A DNA stretch of 56,733 nucleotides from DASRJG01 sp032124015 (GTDB lineage Bacteria > Acidobacteriota > Polarisedimenticolia > Polarisedimenticolales > DASRJG01). The notes below the pieces were generated by a model that made no database searches, was not told the DNA's origin, and saw only the letters and a list, made by a program, of their open reading frames with translations. The stretch lies in contig JAQBEH010000034.1 in NCBI GenBank assembly GCA_032124015.1, forward strand, positions 1 through 56,733. Direction: 5' to 3'. Shown here piece by piece: positions 26,647-35,188 of this stretch (positions are counted from its first letter, which is position 1; every line of letters begins with the position of its first letter). A program made the position numbers and the translations under genes.

Positions 26647-27141
26647 CTACTGCGCTGGGCTGGAATCGGCAGTTCTCACCTTGTCCCATCTCGCCTGGAG
26701 TTCGCGCTCCGGGCGAAAATGCACCTTTCGCGACCAGCCATCGCCGCGTGCGCTCAATTCCATCGCGACTCCCACAATTGTCCCGTCGAGCGACTTGATG
26801 CCGCGTTCGTCCGCGTCGCCTGGGCTCGCAACCATTACGATTTGTTTGGAGTCGTAGCTCCAAGACGCGATCTTGAAGAGCTTCGCGGCGCCGTCACTGA
26901 AGACGTATGCTCCACGACCAGTCCCATCCGCGGAAAGATTAAGACGGTAGATATAGATCTCGTCCTCCGAAATCCCGATCCACGTCTGCGCGATCTCGTC
27001 ATGGCTGAGTGGACGAATCCGTTTTTGCGCTGCGGCGGCCGACACTCCGGGCAACACCATCGAAGCAAGAACGGCCGCCGCGACCAAGAGAGTCGCGCTA
27101 GTGCCGAACGTCGAGAGAGTCTTCAATTGCAGCCTAGACAT
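26647..27141 (-). CDS. Exported protein, unknown function
   Basis: A 164-aa protein with a long signal peptide (LVAAAVLASMVLPGVSAAAA) and a beta-rich body (IYIYRLNLSADGTGRGAYVF, then ASWSYDSKQIVMV). ATG at 27141 is set by the ribosome binding site AGGTGG nine bases upstream. It lies 150 nt downstream of the PEGA-like lipoprotein gene in the RHS locus. Function is unknown; it could contribute to immunity or delivery. Confidence 0.6.
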   Translation of the reverse strand: MSRLQLKTLSTFGTSATLLVAAAVLASMVLPGVSAAAAQKRIRPLSHDEIAQTWIGISEDEIYIYRLNLSADGTGRGAYVFSDGAAKLFKIASWSYDSKQIVMVASPGDADERGIKSLDGTIVGVAMELSARGDGWSRKVHFRPERELQARWDKVRTADSSPAQ

Positions 27142-27293
27142 TTTTCCACCTGCTTTGGTCGTTTCTCGAAAGGATGCCCGATCTGGCGGGTCATCTCGTG
27201 GAGTCTGTGCAGTGCCCCTTGCTTGGAGCGGGGCCACAATGCGCCCTTGCGGCATACCGAGTTCCTCGAAGACAACATCGCGCCGCGCGCCGA

Positions 27294-27659
27294 TCAACTC
27301 CCAGGAACACGATCTTCGACGACCTCCGTGGACTCGACGCTGATATAGTCTTCGCCGCGTTGTTCGTACTTCAAACTTCGCGTGATCGGGCGCAGCCCCG
27401 ACTTCACGATCCGCAATTCATGTGCCCCGATTGGGACCGACACCATCGCTGTTGCGCCTTCAATTTTGCCGGCGATTCCCTTCGTGTTGGACGCATCCGC
27501 TCGAACCGCTTCAAGCCTGCCAACCGCGTTCCCATCGAGGAGGACTGTCGCGCCAGCTAGTGAGATTGGCGCGGCAATCGAAAGCGATACCCGTTTCGCG
27601 CAACTTGAATTAAAGACACAGACAACGACGAAAAGACTGATGAGAACTGATCGGTTCAT
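27294..27659 (-). CDS. Small PEGA-like lipoprotein/exported protein, candidate RHS immunity
   Basis: A 121-aa protein: hydrophobic N-terminus ending in FNSSC (a poor lipobox), then a small beta module with GATVLLDGNAVGRL and VPIGAHELRIVKSG, resembling PEGA domains. The start codon overlaps the RHS stop as ATGA, so it is translated together with the RHS protein. In polymorphic toxin systems the immunity gene sits exactly here, but no homology supports that role, and PEGA modules are usually structural. Confidence 0.6.
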   Translation of the reverse strand: MNRSVLISLFVVVCVFNSSCAKRVSLSIAAPISLAGATVLLDGNAVGRLEAVRADASNTKGIAGKIEGATAMVSVPIGAHELRIVKSGLRPITRSLKYEQRGEDYISVESTEVVEDRVPGS

Positions 27660-30600
27660 AGGTGGTTCTGAAGCGCTCCGGAGCGCATTTTTCCGATACA
27701 ACACGTTTGGCAACTGCAACTCACATCGCCGCATCCTCGTCCCTCTTCATTGTTATGGCGATCCATGCGTCGCTCGTCAGGCGAGTTTGGGAAAAAGCCC
27801 CTATCGTAAAGCTCATGGCCTTCACCAGCGGCCCAAGCGGTTGCGCTTCCGCAATTCTTGACCATGAGACAACTCCAGTAGCAATGCCGAAACGAGTCCG
27901 CAGGGCCGTTGCGCAGCCCATTCGCGCCGCCAGGGAAACCACCGGCCAGCGCCTGAGCGCGCGCAATAGCAATCGTGGACTGGCGCCTAGCGCAGTCAAG
28001 GTCGAAAAGGCCGAGACGGTCGGTTGCGTTGATCGGATTCCCTGATACATAGACGAACGGATCCTGCCGCGCTGGTTCCAATAGATACAAGGCCTGAACG
28101 AAGTCCCACTCCCAGAACCTTCGGCCGAATAGCCGCGGCTCGGCCGGCGACCCAAGATTGGCTGCGTCGGTCTGCATATATCGCCCAGACCGTGGCGCAA
28201 AATCCCGATACCAATTCTGATGAAGCCCGGTCTCCCCATCGAAGTACTGCCCCGAGAATCGAAGGTTGCTGATGGCGCTGCCGGTCGGCGTGCCGTCTCC
28301 GAACGGACGAAACTCGGCTCGCAATACTGGGCTGCCCGTACCATCCGTAATCGCGATCGGCGTCCCAAGGTGGTCCGTGTGGTAGAAGAACAGGCCGTCA
28401 CCGGATACCTTCCGGGATACCACATAGTCGTAGCGGTTCCCGTCGTTGAGCACCGGATCGTCGTAGACCTCGGTCGGATCGTTCACTGTCGCGATGATCG
28501 CGTTCCCGTTGAACGTCTTGTCCGCCGAGTTGACGACCTGTTTCCGGCGAACAACGTAGACATTGGATGCCGACGGGAACGATGACCAGTCGAGCCGCAC
28601 GTTGGGAGAGCTTTTGTTTCCTCTTAGGTAATTCCCAAGGTCAACCTCGCTGGTCCAGTCCACACGGGCGACCGGTTCGTCACGAAGGTAGAGGTAGTCC
28701 TTCCCGAACGCGGTGGAGGCCGATGCCTCGGTCAGGAGCTTCCCGCTCGGGTCGTACAGGAAGTAGGTGGCCGAGTTCCCCACGCTCTTGATGATTCGCC
28801 GACCGTCACCGTCATAGGCGTATTTGCCCGTCGTTCCCGTATCCACGGTCGCGAGCCTGTCCGCATCGCTGTACTGATAGGTGTGGGTCCCGTCTCCGGT
28901 GACGTTCCCGTTGTTGTCGGAGGCGTAAGTCTTCGTGCTCGCGCCCGTGGTCTCCGAGGCCAGGCGATTCTTCCCTGAGACGTACAGGTAGGTCGTCGGG
29001 GTCGCATCCTCGCCCTTGCACTGCCGGTTCCCGTTCAGATCGTAGGTGTAGCTGGCTGTTCCAGACGCGCACGTGGTGCAGTTCGGAGCGGTACACCACG
29101 GTCCGGAAGAGGACTTTAGCCGGTGGATCTCGTCATAGTCGAAGGCCCGGTTGTTCGTAGCACTGATGTTGTCGGTTTGCCCTGTAAGGTTCAGGTCGTC
29201 GTTGAATGTATGGGTGTAGTTCAGAATCGATCCCAGAGTCCACGCGTTGAGCTGATACCGCTTGGTGGTTGCCGACCCATAGGTCCGAGCGTCCGAGAGC
29301 AGGTTGCCGAACCGCATTCCTGTCCGCGGCCCAAACGGCTCATACGAGAACGTGTCTGCAACCGTCGTGGTAACCCCGTTCACCTTCGTCGTGACCAACG
29401 ACACACGGTTCACGTCGTCGTACTGGTAGTCCGCTTCACCCTGCCGGAGCACGGCGTTCTCGGTCGGGTAGAGCACCTGCGTCAGGTTCCCGGTCTTGTC
29501 GTAGCCGTACTGCGTCGTGTACAGCCGCGACCCGACCGTCTTCTCTTCTTTCTGCAGCAGCCCTCGCCGGTTGTGGTGGAAGGCTGACGACCCCGAGGGG
29601 TCCGTCATTCCGGTCCTGCGGCCGACGTTGAAGAACGTCGGAGACTCCGCAGCATCGTAGCTGTAGCTCACGTTCAGGCTGGCGGTGGGATACGTGACCG
29701 TGATGAGCCGGTTCAGGGAATCGTACGTCCGGTTCACCGTGACCGGGATCGCGTCCGTCGTCGCCGTGAGATTCCCGGCAGGATCATAGGAATACGACGT
29801 AAGCCCGGTGTCGGGCGACGTCGTCGTGAGGCGCCAGCCCAGGTCACTGTTCGTGTACGTGGTCTGGAGAGTATTCGGATCGGTGACCATCTGCAGGTTG
29901 TCCTGCACGTCGTACCCGTACGTCGTGGTGAGCGCATTCGGTGAAACCGTCTGCGTCACGATATTCAAGCGCTTCAGCTCGTCGTAGTCATAGCTCGTGA
30001 TGTGCCCGAGCGGATCTCGCTCCGATGCCCGCGCCCCGTCGTCGAAATAGGTGTACTTGTAGAAGATCGCGCCTCCACCCTCGGGGACCGTCGCCGTGAA
30101 GTACGTGTACTGGAGCCGGTTGTAGGTGTCGTACTTGAAGTTGGTGAACTTCTGCACCACAGCGCTCACGTCCCGGTACTCCTCGCGCGTCCGATTCCCC
30201 TCAGTATCGTAGGTGTACACGACCTTGTTCCCCACCGCATCGTGGACCTCCTTCAGGCGGTTCACGGTGTCGTACACGTACTCGAACGTGAAGGGACACG
30301 GGCCAAGACCCTTCTCGACGCAGTTCGGCATCCTCATGCGATGCAAGTTCCCCACCAGGTCGTACTGGTTTTCCGTGGTGATGGCGTCCGCCACGAGCGT
30401 CGTGCTCGTCACCCGGTCCTTGGCGTCGTACCCATACTGGGTTTCGACATCGTTCGGGTCGATCACGCTTTTGACATTCCCGAACAGGTCATAAGGCGAC
30501 CGGCTGCCGTCGTGGGACGCGTAGTTCGTCTGATTCCCGAGCGCGTTCGTGACCCTCTGGATCCGGCCGCGCTGGTTTACGTCTGCGTCCCCGTCGGCGT

Positions 30601-32497
30601 AGTACAGGTACGTCGTCACGTCGTCCGGCACCACGGTCCGGGGGCCGTTCACCATGATGAGCTGCCCGTGGCTGTCGTAGTCATACGACGTGATGTTCGT
30701 GAAGAAGTCAGCGGGCTCATTGGGCCCCTGGCACCCTTCGACCTTCCGCTGCATGAGATCGCCGTTTGGCGACGGCGTTGTCCGGTACGTGTTCGTCACC
30801 ACCTTGCTCGGGTGGGCCGCTAGGCAGGCGTCGGTCCCGACCGAGGGAACCGTGATCGTATGCAGGAAATTGTACGTCGGGTCATAGGTATACGTGGTCG
30901 TTCGCTGACGCCCGGTGCCCGCCGCGTCGATCCGCGTGAGGACGTTGCCTTTGCCGTCGTAGCTGGGGAACTGCGTTACGACCCCGCGCCCGTCGGTTAT
31001 CGAGGACACGTTTAGGAATGGGTCGTACGCGAGGGCCGTCGTGGTTCCGCCTGTTCCGCACGAGGCACAGCCGGGTCCGGTGCTCTGCGTGACCACGCCC
31101 TTGAAATCATCGAAAGTGTAGACGGAGTTGATACCCAGCGAGTTCGTGACCGTCGTTTGCCCAGCGCTCGGAGAATCGTAGACCAACGTGTATGCGTAGT
31201 TCCCAGAGTCTGACTGGGTCGTATGCACCTTACCGTTTGCAGCGCCGTCACCAGGCCCATAGTACGTATGGCTCTCGATGACGTGGGGCGATGGTGACGA
31301 CGCGTCCTTGACGGCTGTCAGCCTATGGGCGTCGTTCGGATCGTTGTACTCGTGGGTGACGAAACTTCCATCCGAGTAGTCCACACGCGTCAGGTTCCCG
31401 GTCCCAGCGTCATACGTGTAGGTGACCGTGCGACCACCGCCGGACACGGTCTGGACGCGGTTATTCGCGTCATACGTGAGACCGAGACTCCTCCCGAACA
31501 CGTCAGCGATCGTCGTCAGGTTCGAACCCGTGTACGTCAGGGTGATTCTGTTGCCCGTGGTTCCGTTGAACGTCCGGTCGCTGATCTGCGTCAGACGCCC
31601 GGAGCCGTCGAAATCCCACTTCGTTTGGAATTTTTCGGTCACCCGCCAGGGCGGGCTTCCTGGTTGGCTCAGAACCAAGTGATCGATCCGGTTCTCGTCC
31701 CAGGTCCCGTCCTGTTTCTTGGGAAAATAGATGCGGCGGGCCTGCCGATCGACGAACACCTCCTGGCCCGAGCTGGCTGCTTCTAAACGGACCAGGAAGC
31801 TGTGCTGCCAACCGAAGCCCATGGGGCCGTTGAACGTGGACTGGCTGTCATACCTGCGTGAAAACTCGATCGGCATCGGCCCCTGAATCCTGAGATCCAT
31901 CATTTCGTGGTACATGTCCCCGCTTGCGACGTCAACGGGTTTGCCGACCGTGCCCCGATTGCAATCTTTCGGGGGCGTGCAGTCCTTGATTTTGCTCTGC
32001 CACACCTGAATCGTGTTTGAAACCGGGGGTGTGCTGCACGGAGTGAAGCACGCTGTTGGGCAGTACGGCGAGGGATTGAACTTCAACTCGACGGTGTTCA
32101 GGCAAGATGAGAAGGCACTCCCATCGAGCGTAATTGTCCCAGTGAAACCATCGCAGGCATCGCTCGTGCCGTCACAACCGCAGTCGCCAGAGCAAGTGAC
32201 CTGAACACCGTTCACGTATGCGGCGACCTGGAAGGACTTCTTGAAGTTTGGAAGGCAGGTGTTGCCAGTCACCGAATACGTCACGGTCACGAGATCTGGC
32301 GGGCCACCCGTCGGGTTCACTGCCGCCTGGTCGGCGGGGCTCGTAATCTGAATCGATGGAGCGCCCATGGCGGGCCGTGCCACGAGAACGCCACACGCAA
32401 TGAACATCGCCACGATGCTGGCACACGCCGATCGGCACCCTCGAATCGCCGCGACACCCAAATCCTGAGGACGAAGTTCACTGCGCACGTTGGACAT
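27656..32497 (-). CDS. RHS-repeat polymorphic-toxin-like protein with variable C-terminus
   Basis: A 1613-aa secreted giant. A long n-region and hydrophobic segment (FIACGVLVARPAMGA) suggest Sec export. A cysteine-rich N-terminal domain is followed by a DUF6531-like start (VDVASGDMYHEMMDL, IEFSRRYDSQ), then many YD repeats (such as FDYDEIHRL, TYDLNGNRQ). The RHS core ends with LRFSGQYFDGETGLHQNWYR, GRYMQTD and FVYVSGNPINATDRLG. The last 117 residues form a separate domain with DSFRHCYWSC, GEGHELYD and MDRHNNEEGRGCG, rich in conserved-looking His/Asp and ending in cysteines; it resembles, from memory, the DUF6973-type tail of polymorphic toxins. ATG at 32497 has GGAGGAGATC upstream. Complete, no frameshift seen. 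Confidence 0.9.
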   Translation of the reverse strand: MSNVRSELRPQDLGVAAIRGCRSACASIVAMFIACGVLVARPAMGAPSIQITSPADQAAVNPTGGPPDLVTVTYSVTGNTCLPNFKKSFQVAAYVNGVQVTCSGDCGCDGTSDACDGFTGTITLDGSAFSSCLNTVELKFNPSPYCPTACFTPCSTPPVSNTIQVWQSKIKDCTPPKDCNRGTVGKPVDVASGDMYHEMMDLRIQGPMPIEFSRRYDSQSTFNGPMGFGWQHSFLVRLEAASSGQEVFVDRQARRIYFPKKQDGTWDENRIDHLVLSQPGSPPWRVTEKFQTKWDFDGSGRLTQISDRTFNGTTGNRITLTYTGSNLTTIADVFGRSLGLTYDANNRVQTVSGGGRTVTYTYDAGTGNLTRVDYSDGSFVTHEYNDPNDAHRLTAVKDASSPSPHVIESHTYYGPGDGAANGKVHTTQSDSGNYAYTLVYDSPSAGQTTVTNSLGINSVYTFDDFKGVVTQSTGPGCASCGTGGTTTALAYDPFLNVSSITDGRGVVTQFPSYDGKGNVLTRIDAAGTGRQRTTTYTYDPTYNFLHTITVPSVGTDACLAAHPSKVVTNTYRTTPSPNGDLMQRKVEGCQGPNEPADFFTNITSYDYDSHGQLIMVNGPRTVVPDDVTTYLYYADGDADVNQRGRIQRVTNALGNQTNYASHDGSRSPYDLFGNVKSVIDPNDVETQYGYDAKDRVTSTTLVADAITTENQYDLVGNLHRMRMPNCVEKGLGPCPFTFEYVYDTVNRLKEVHDAVGNKVVYTYDTEGNRTREEYRDVSAVVQKFTNFKYDTYNRLQYTYFTATVPEGGGAIFYKYTYFDDGARASERDPLGHITSYDYDELKRLNIVTQTVSPNALTTTYGYDVQDNLQMVTDPNTLQTTYTNSDLGWRLTTTSPDTGLTSYSYDPAGNLTATTDAIPVTVNRTYDSLNRLITVTYPTASLNVSYSYDAAESPTFFNVGRRTGMTDPSGSSAFHHNRRGLLQKEEKTVGSRLYTTQYGYDKTGNLTQVLYPTENAVLRQGEADYQYDDVNRVSLVTTKVNGVTTTVADTFSYEPFGPRTGMRFGNLLSDARTYGSATTKRYQLNAWTLGSILNYTHTFNDDLNLTGQTDNISATNNRAFDYDEIHRLKSSSGPWCTAPNCTTCASGTASYTYDLNGNRQCKGEDATPTTYLYVSGKNRLASETTGASTKTYASDNNGNVTGDGTHTYQYSDADRLATVDTGTTGKYAYDGDGRRIIKSVGNSATYFLYDPSGKLLTEASASTAFGKDYLYLRDEPVARVDWTSEVDLGNYLRGNKSSPNVRLDWSSFPSASNVYVVRRKQVVNSADKTFNGNAIIATVNDPTEVYDDPVLNDGNRYDYVVSRKVSGDGLFFYHTDHLGTPIAITDGTGSPVLRAEFRPFGDGTPTGSAISNLRFSGQYFDGETGLHQNWYRDFAPRSGRYMQTDAANLGSPAEPRLFGRRFWEWDFVQALYLLEPARQDPFVYVSGNPINATDRLGLFDLDCARRQSTIAIARAQALAGGFPGGANGLRNGPADSFRHCYWSCLMVKNCGSATAWAAGEGHELYDRGFFPNSPDERRMDRHNNEEGRGCGDVSCSCQTCCIGKMRSGALQNHL

Positions 32498-32742
32498 GAT
32501 CTCCTCCTGGCGGCGACTCATCCATCACGTCGGTCACGACCCGTCTGCCTGCGCGCTGTTTTACTCTGCCAGGGGGCAACCGTAATCATCGATTTCCGAC
32601 CTGATCGGTTCAGTCGCGGCACCGCAACACCACGAACGGCGACCTTCGACACCCTGGCGATGAGCCGGGCGCGCGGTTGTTCATGGGATGTGTGCGCAGC
32701 CTTGACTTCCTCCCCCACCGAGGGACCCTGTGCGGCCGGGAG

Positions 32743-32889
32743 AACACCGTGCCGCACCTCTCCCCCACCACGCTCACGACCGACGAACAGCGCCTGATTC
32801 TCGGCGCGACCGTCGGCAACGTCCGCGACCACCTCAGCTACTCCTTTGCCCTCGGCGCAGGCCTGCATCTTGGTGAGATTGTCGAGTAG
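32743..32889 (+). pseudogene. Tyrosine recombinase (integrase) remnant
   Basis: The peptide LTTDEQRLILGATVGNVRDH, then LSYSFALGAGLHLGEIVE, matches the start of the phage-integrase catalytic domain (usual form LTxxEVxxLL...RDxALLxLLLxTGLRxGEL). The box I arginine of TGLR is replaced by histidine (AGLH), and the frame stops at 32887-32889, three bases before the 117-nt repeat begins. Catalytic boxes with HxxR and Tyr are absent. It lies where an integrase gene would sit, next to its att site. The rest of the 32498-32742 gap shows nothing else. Confidence 0.55.
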
Positions 32890-32891
32890 TT

Positions 32892-33008
32892 CTGCCCAAA
32901 TTAAGCCCAACGCTTTTGAGATCCAGCGTCGTTGCGAGCTTTGTCACCCGGTAACCGGCCACTTCGTAATCAGCAGGTCCCCAGTTCAAGTCTGGGTGCC
33001 GGCTCCAA
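32892..33008 (+). repeat. att-like repeat 1 (117 nt: 71-nt arm + 46-nt tRNA-Thr core)
   Basis: Arm starts CTGCCCAAATTAAGCCCAAC; core 32963-33008 is identical to 25792-25837. The arm carries two GCCCAA boxes 11 nt apart and a TCACC element before the core. It ends unit A. Only the 3' part of the tRNA is present, so it is not a functional tRNA gene. Confidence 0.92.
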
Positions 33009-33261
33009 ATAGAACTTTGACCACGTTTTGACCACCGCCGACAATTGAGGCCATTTTTCCGGCCGCCGCGCGCATCGCTTCGGCCGACAGGTGCGAGCGT
33101 CCGCGGTGGTCTCGTGTTTGGTTGTGCATCCGTCGAGCTTGCCGGACTTTACTTTTCGAATTGACACTGCCGCGTGCGATCCCTAACGTCGTAACGCTCT
33201 ACCGGTTTGATCCAACCGCGTTATGTCGGCATCCAGAACCGCTCGTCGGTGCAGAGGCAAG

Positions 33262-33987
33262 ATGGCCAACGAAGAAGACGCGCCGCGGGGACAGAACCCG
33301 AAGAAGCCCCCCTCGGCGGCTGAGGCTGAGGTTAACGCTGCCGTCGCGAGAGCACTGGAAGCTCGCCGGCGTAGAGACCCTGCGGAGCTCTTGTCCGAAC
33401 GGTTATCGGGGACGTATCTCTTCTCGTACACGTTCGAGGAGCCCGATTTCACGGCTTGCGACGCAATCGCGCTTGGGTTGCTCGCCGGCAAGACGACCGA
33501 TGGGCATGAGTCTTGGCTCAAGGAGTACTACCTGTCGGCCTTTCGCTCGGTTGTTTGCGCCCTTCACCTCGACGACTCCGAAGAGACGCTGGCTCTCCTG
33601 ACCCCTGGCCCAACTCCGTGGGGTAGGGGGAGCACCCACCCTCGGCTTCAAGATCTTGTGGCTTTTGGCCACCTCGTCGAGATCAGGCACGCTGCGCTGA
33701 GGTTTCGAAATGTCCGCCACCGATACCTCGAGGGCGATCCCTGGCTCGAATACCTTCGGGTTCCCGACCGCGCTGCCAAGCCCTATCAGCAGAGTCTGCG
33801 GGCTGCGGCCGAATGGTTGGAATCGACATGCGTGCAAGTGACGCTGGGCACCCGGCCGATCGACGAGGCGATCTGCGCACTCATTTGTTGGGACACGTCA
33901 CTCAAATGTTCCTTTGCTCGACTGCGGCAGGACTTTGGCTACCCGGACCCTGATCCCGTTCGCGCTGAGTATATGGACTCACTCTAG
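33262..33987 (+). CDS. Unknown protein, only gene of unit B
   Basis: A 241-aa soluble protein not recognised. The N-terminus is charged (EEDAPRGQNPKKPPS), followed by a mainly helical body. Tryptophan- and histidine-containing segments such as GHESWLKEYYLSAFRSVVCA and LEYLRVPDRAAKPYQQSL look like a folded domain rather than a shadow frame. ATG at 33262 is preferred over 33223 because GAGG precedes it. It is the sole cargo between att-like repeats 1 and 2. Confidence 0.65.
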   Translation: MANEEDAPRGQNPKKPPSAAEAEVNAAVARALEARRRRDPAELLSERLSGTYLFSYTFEEPDFTACDAIALGLLAGKTTDGHESWLKEYYLSAFRSVVCALHLDDSEETLALLTPGPTPWGRGSTHPRLQDLVAFGHLVEIRHAALRFRNVRHRYLEGDPWLEYLRVPDRAAKPYQQSLRAAAEWLESTCVQVTLGTRPIDEAICALICWDTSLKCSFARLRQDFGYPDPDPVRAEYMDSL

Positions 33988-34193
33988 GCGATGGGCCGCG
34001 TGTCGTTGTCGATGCGCGCGAGTTGGTCGTCGCCGTCGTCGCGGGGGCTCCGTGGGCGGCAGCCTTTCGGTCTCGGACACGTCGGGCATCGAGTTGCCGG
34101 ATGCGAGACAGAGCACGCAGCCTAGCGGACAGCGTTCGCGACACTGCCCTTTCGAACCGAGATGATGACCCGGCCAGGCGATCGAGAGATTTG

Positions 34194-34310
34194 CTGCCCA
34201 AATTACGCCCAACGCTTTTGGGACATGGCGCCGTTTCACGCTTTATCACCGGGTGTCCGGCTACTTCGTAATCAGCAGGTCCCCAGTTCAAGTCTGGGTG
34301 CCGGCTCCAA
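34194..34310 (+). repeat. att-like repeat 2 (117 nt)
   Basis: Arm 34194-34264 starts CTGCCCAAATTACGCCCAAC; core 34265-34310 is identical to the tRNA core. Ends unit B. The rest of the 33988-34324 gap has no gene I can support. Confidence 0.92.
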
Positions 34311-34324
34311 GCGCGGGGAACCTC

Positions 34325-34582
34325 TCAGCGGTAGACGTCGCGGCGGTGACCGACGGTGACGACGAGTACCACGAGCACCCTATCCCGCACTTCATAGATG
34401 GCTCGATAGTCACCCGAGCGCACCCGGAGGCGGACATCGTGGCCGGCGAGTTTGCGGCATCCCTCCGGGCGCGGATTCTCGGCGAGCGAATCGACGAGGG
34501 AGAATACTCGTTCCGCTGCGTCTTTGGGGAGTTTGCGAAGCTGACGCCGCGCGGCGGGGAGCCATTCGATCCGGTAGAGCAC
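34325..34582 (-). CDS. RelE/ParE-family toxin (unit C)
   Basis: An 85-aa type II toxin. The pattern YRIEWLPAARRQLRKLP, then NPRPEGCRKLAG, RVRSGDYRAIYEV and VGHRRDVYR is the RelE fold with its C-terminal basic residues. RelE proteins cleave mRNA at the ribosome. The start is GTG, four bases after the antitoxin stop. The gene ends 14 nt from the tRNA core of repeat 2. About half its residues match the unit E toxin. Confidence 0.92.
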   Translation of the reverse strand: MLYRIEWLPAARRQLRKLPKDAAERVFSLVDSLAENPRPEGCRKLAGHDVRLRVRSGDYRAIYEVRDRVLVVLVVTVGHRRDVYR

Positions 34583-34586
34583 CGGG

Positions 34587-34847
34587 CTATCGACCTAGCT
34601 CTTCCTTTACGACCTCGTGAGGGATGCTCTCGCCAGGCTCGGCGAGGGCCGCGTCCGCCGCCGCGTTATCGATCCGGTCCTCTTCCTCTTGGCGGAGCCG
34701 CTGCAACAGCGCGAAGTCCTCCGCAGAGACAAGGACCGCCACCGTCCGGCCTTCGCTTTCGATGGCGACGGGCTCGCCGGTCGTCTCGACGCTCTTGAGG
34801 TTTTCGGGGAGCTTCGCTCCAACTTCTGCAGCGGTCTTGTGGGTCAT
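34587..34847 (-). CDS. Phd/YefM-family antitoxin (unit C)
   Basis: An 86-aa antitoxin that neutralises the RelE-type toxin and should repress the operon. The N-terminal DNA-binding half (TAAEVGAKLPENLKSVETT, then EPVAIESEGRTVAVLVS) is typical Phd. The C-terminal half is acidic and would bind the toxin. ATG at 34847 follows GGAGACCAGACG. Its first 52 residues differ from the unit E antitoxin at only two positions, while the C-terminal parts differ widely. Confidence 0.9.
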   Translation of the reverse strand: MTHKTAAEVGAKLPENLKSVETTGEPVAIESEGRTVAVLVSAEDFALLQRLRQEEEDRIDNAAADAALAEPGESIPHEVVKEELGR

Positions 34848-35031
34848 CGTCTGGTCTCCGCCACGGCACACTCAGATTCTTCGATGCGCCGCCTTGCCCT
34901 CGAAAGTATCCGGCGACCGACGGTGACCGTCAAGGCGAGACGCCTTGGTAGTAACGACTTCGGGCCAGATGGGTTGCGGACAGGCAACCTGCGTAGCCCG
35001 AATCTCGATCGCGCGCTGAACGGCACAGGAA

Positions 35032-35148
35032 CTGCTCAAATTACGCCCAACGCCTGCGAGACATGGCGTCGTTCAGAATTTTATCACCCAGTTACCGGCC
35101 GCTTCGTAATCAGCAGGTCCCCAGTTCAAGTCTGGGTGCCGGCTCCAA
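35032..35148 (+). repeat. att-like repeat 3 (117 nt)
   Basis: Arm 35032-35102 starts CTGCTCAAATTACGCCCAAC; core 35103-35148 is identical to the tRNA core. Ends unit C. The gap 34848-35031 before it shares the sequence GGTGACCGTCAAGGCGAG with the equivalent place in unit E. Confidence 0.92.
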
Positions 35149-35188
35149 AGAGTAAGGGTGAAGGCACGTCGCGACGGAACCATCGCGA

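Noticed and set aside
32518..32910. 130-codon minus-strand frame upstream of the RHS gene
   Set aside because: It overlaps the integrase remnant on the other strand and has low-complexity charged sequence without a ribosome binding site.
34253..34798. Open frames with SRSPVQVWVPAP or NQQVPSSSLGAG running through the repeats (also near 32846, 34617, 40082, 40874)
   Set aside because: They are translations of the tRNA-Thr 3' part and its arm. Such spurious proteins arise at any duplicated tRNA end and have no ribosome binding sites.
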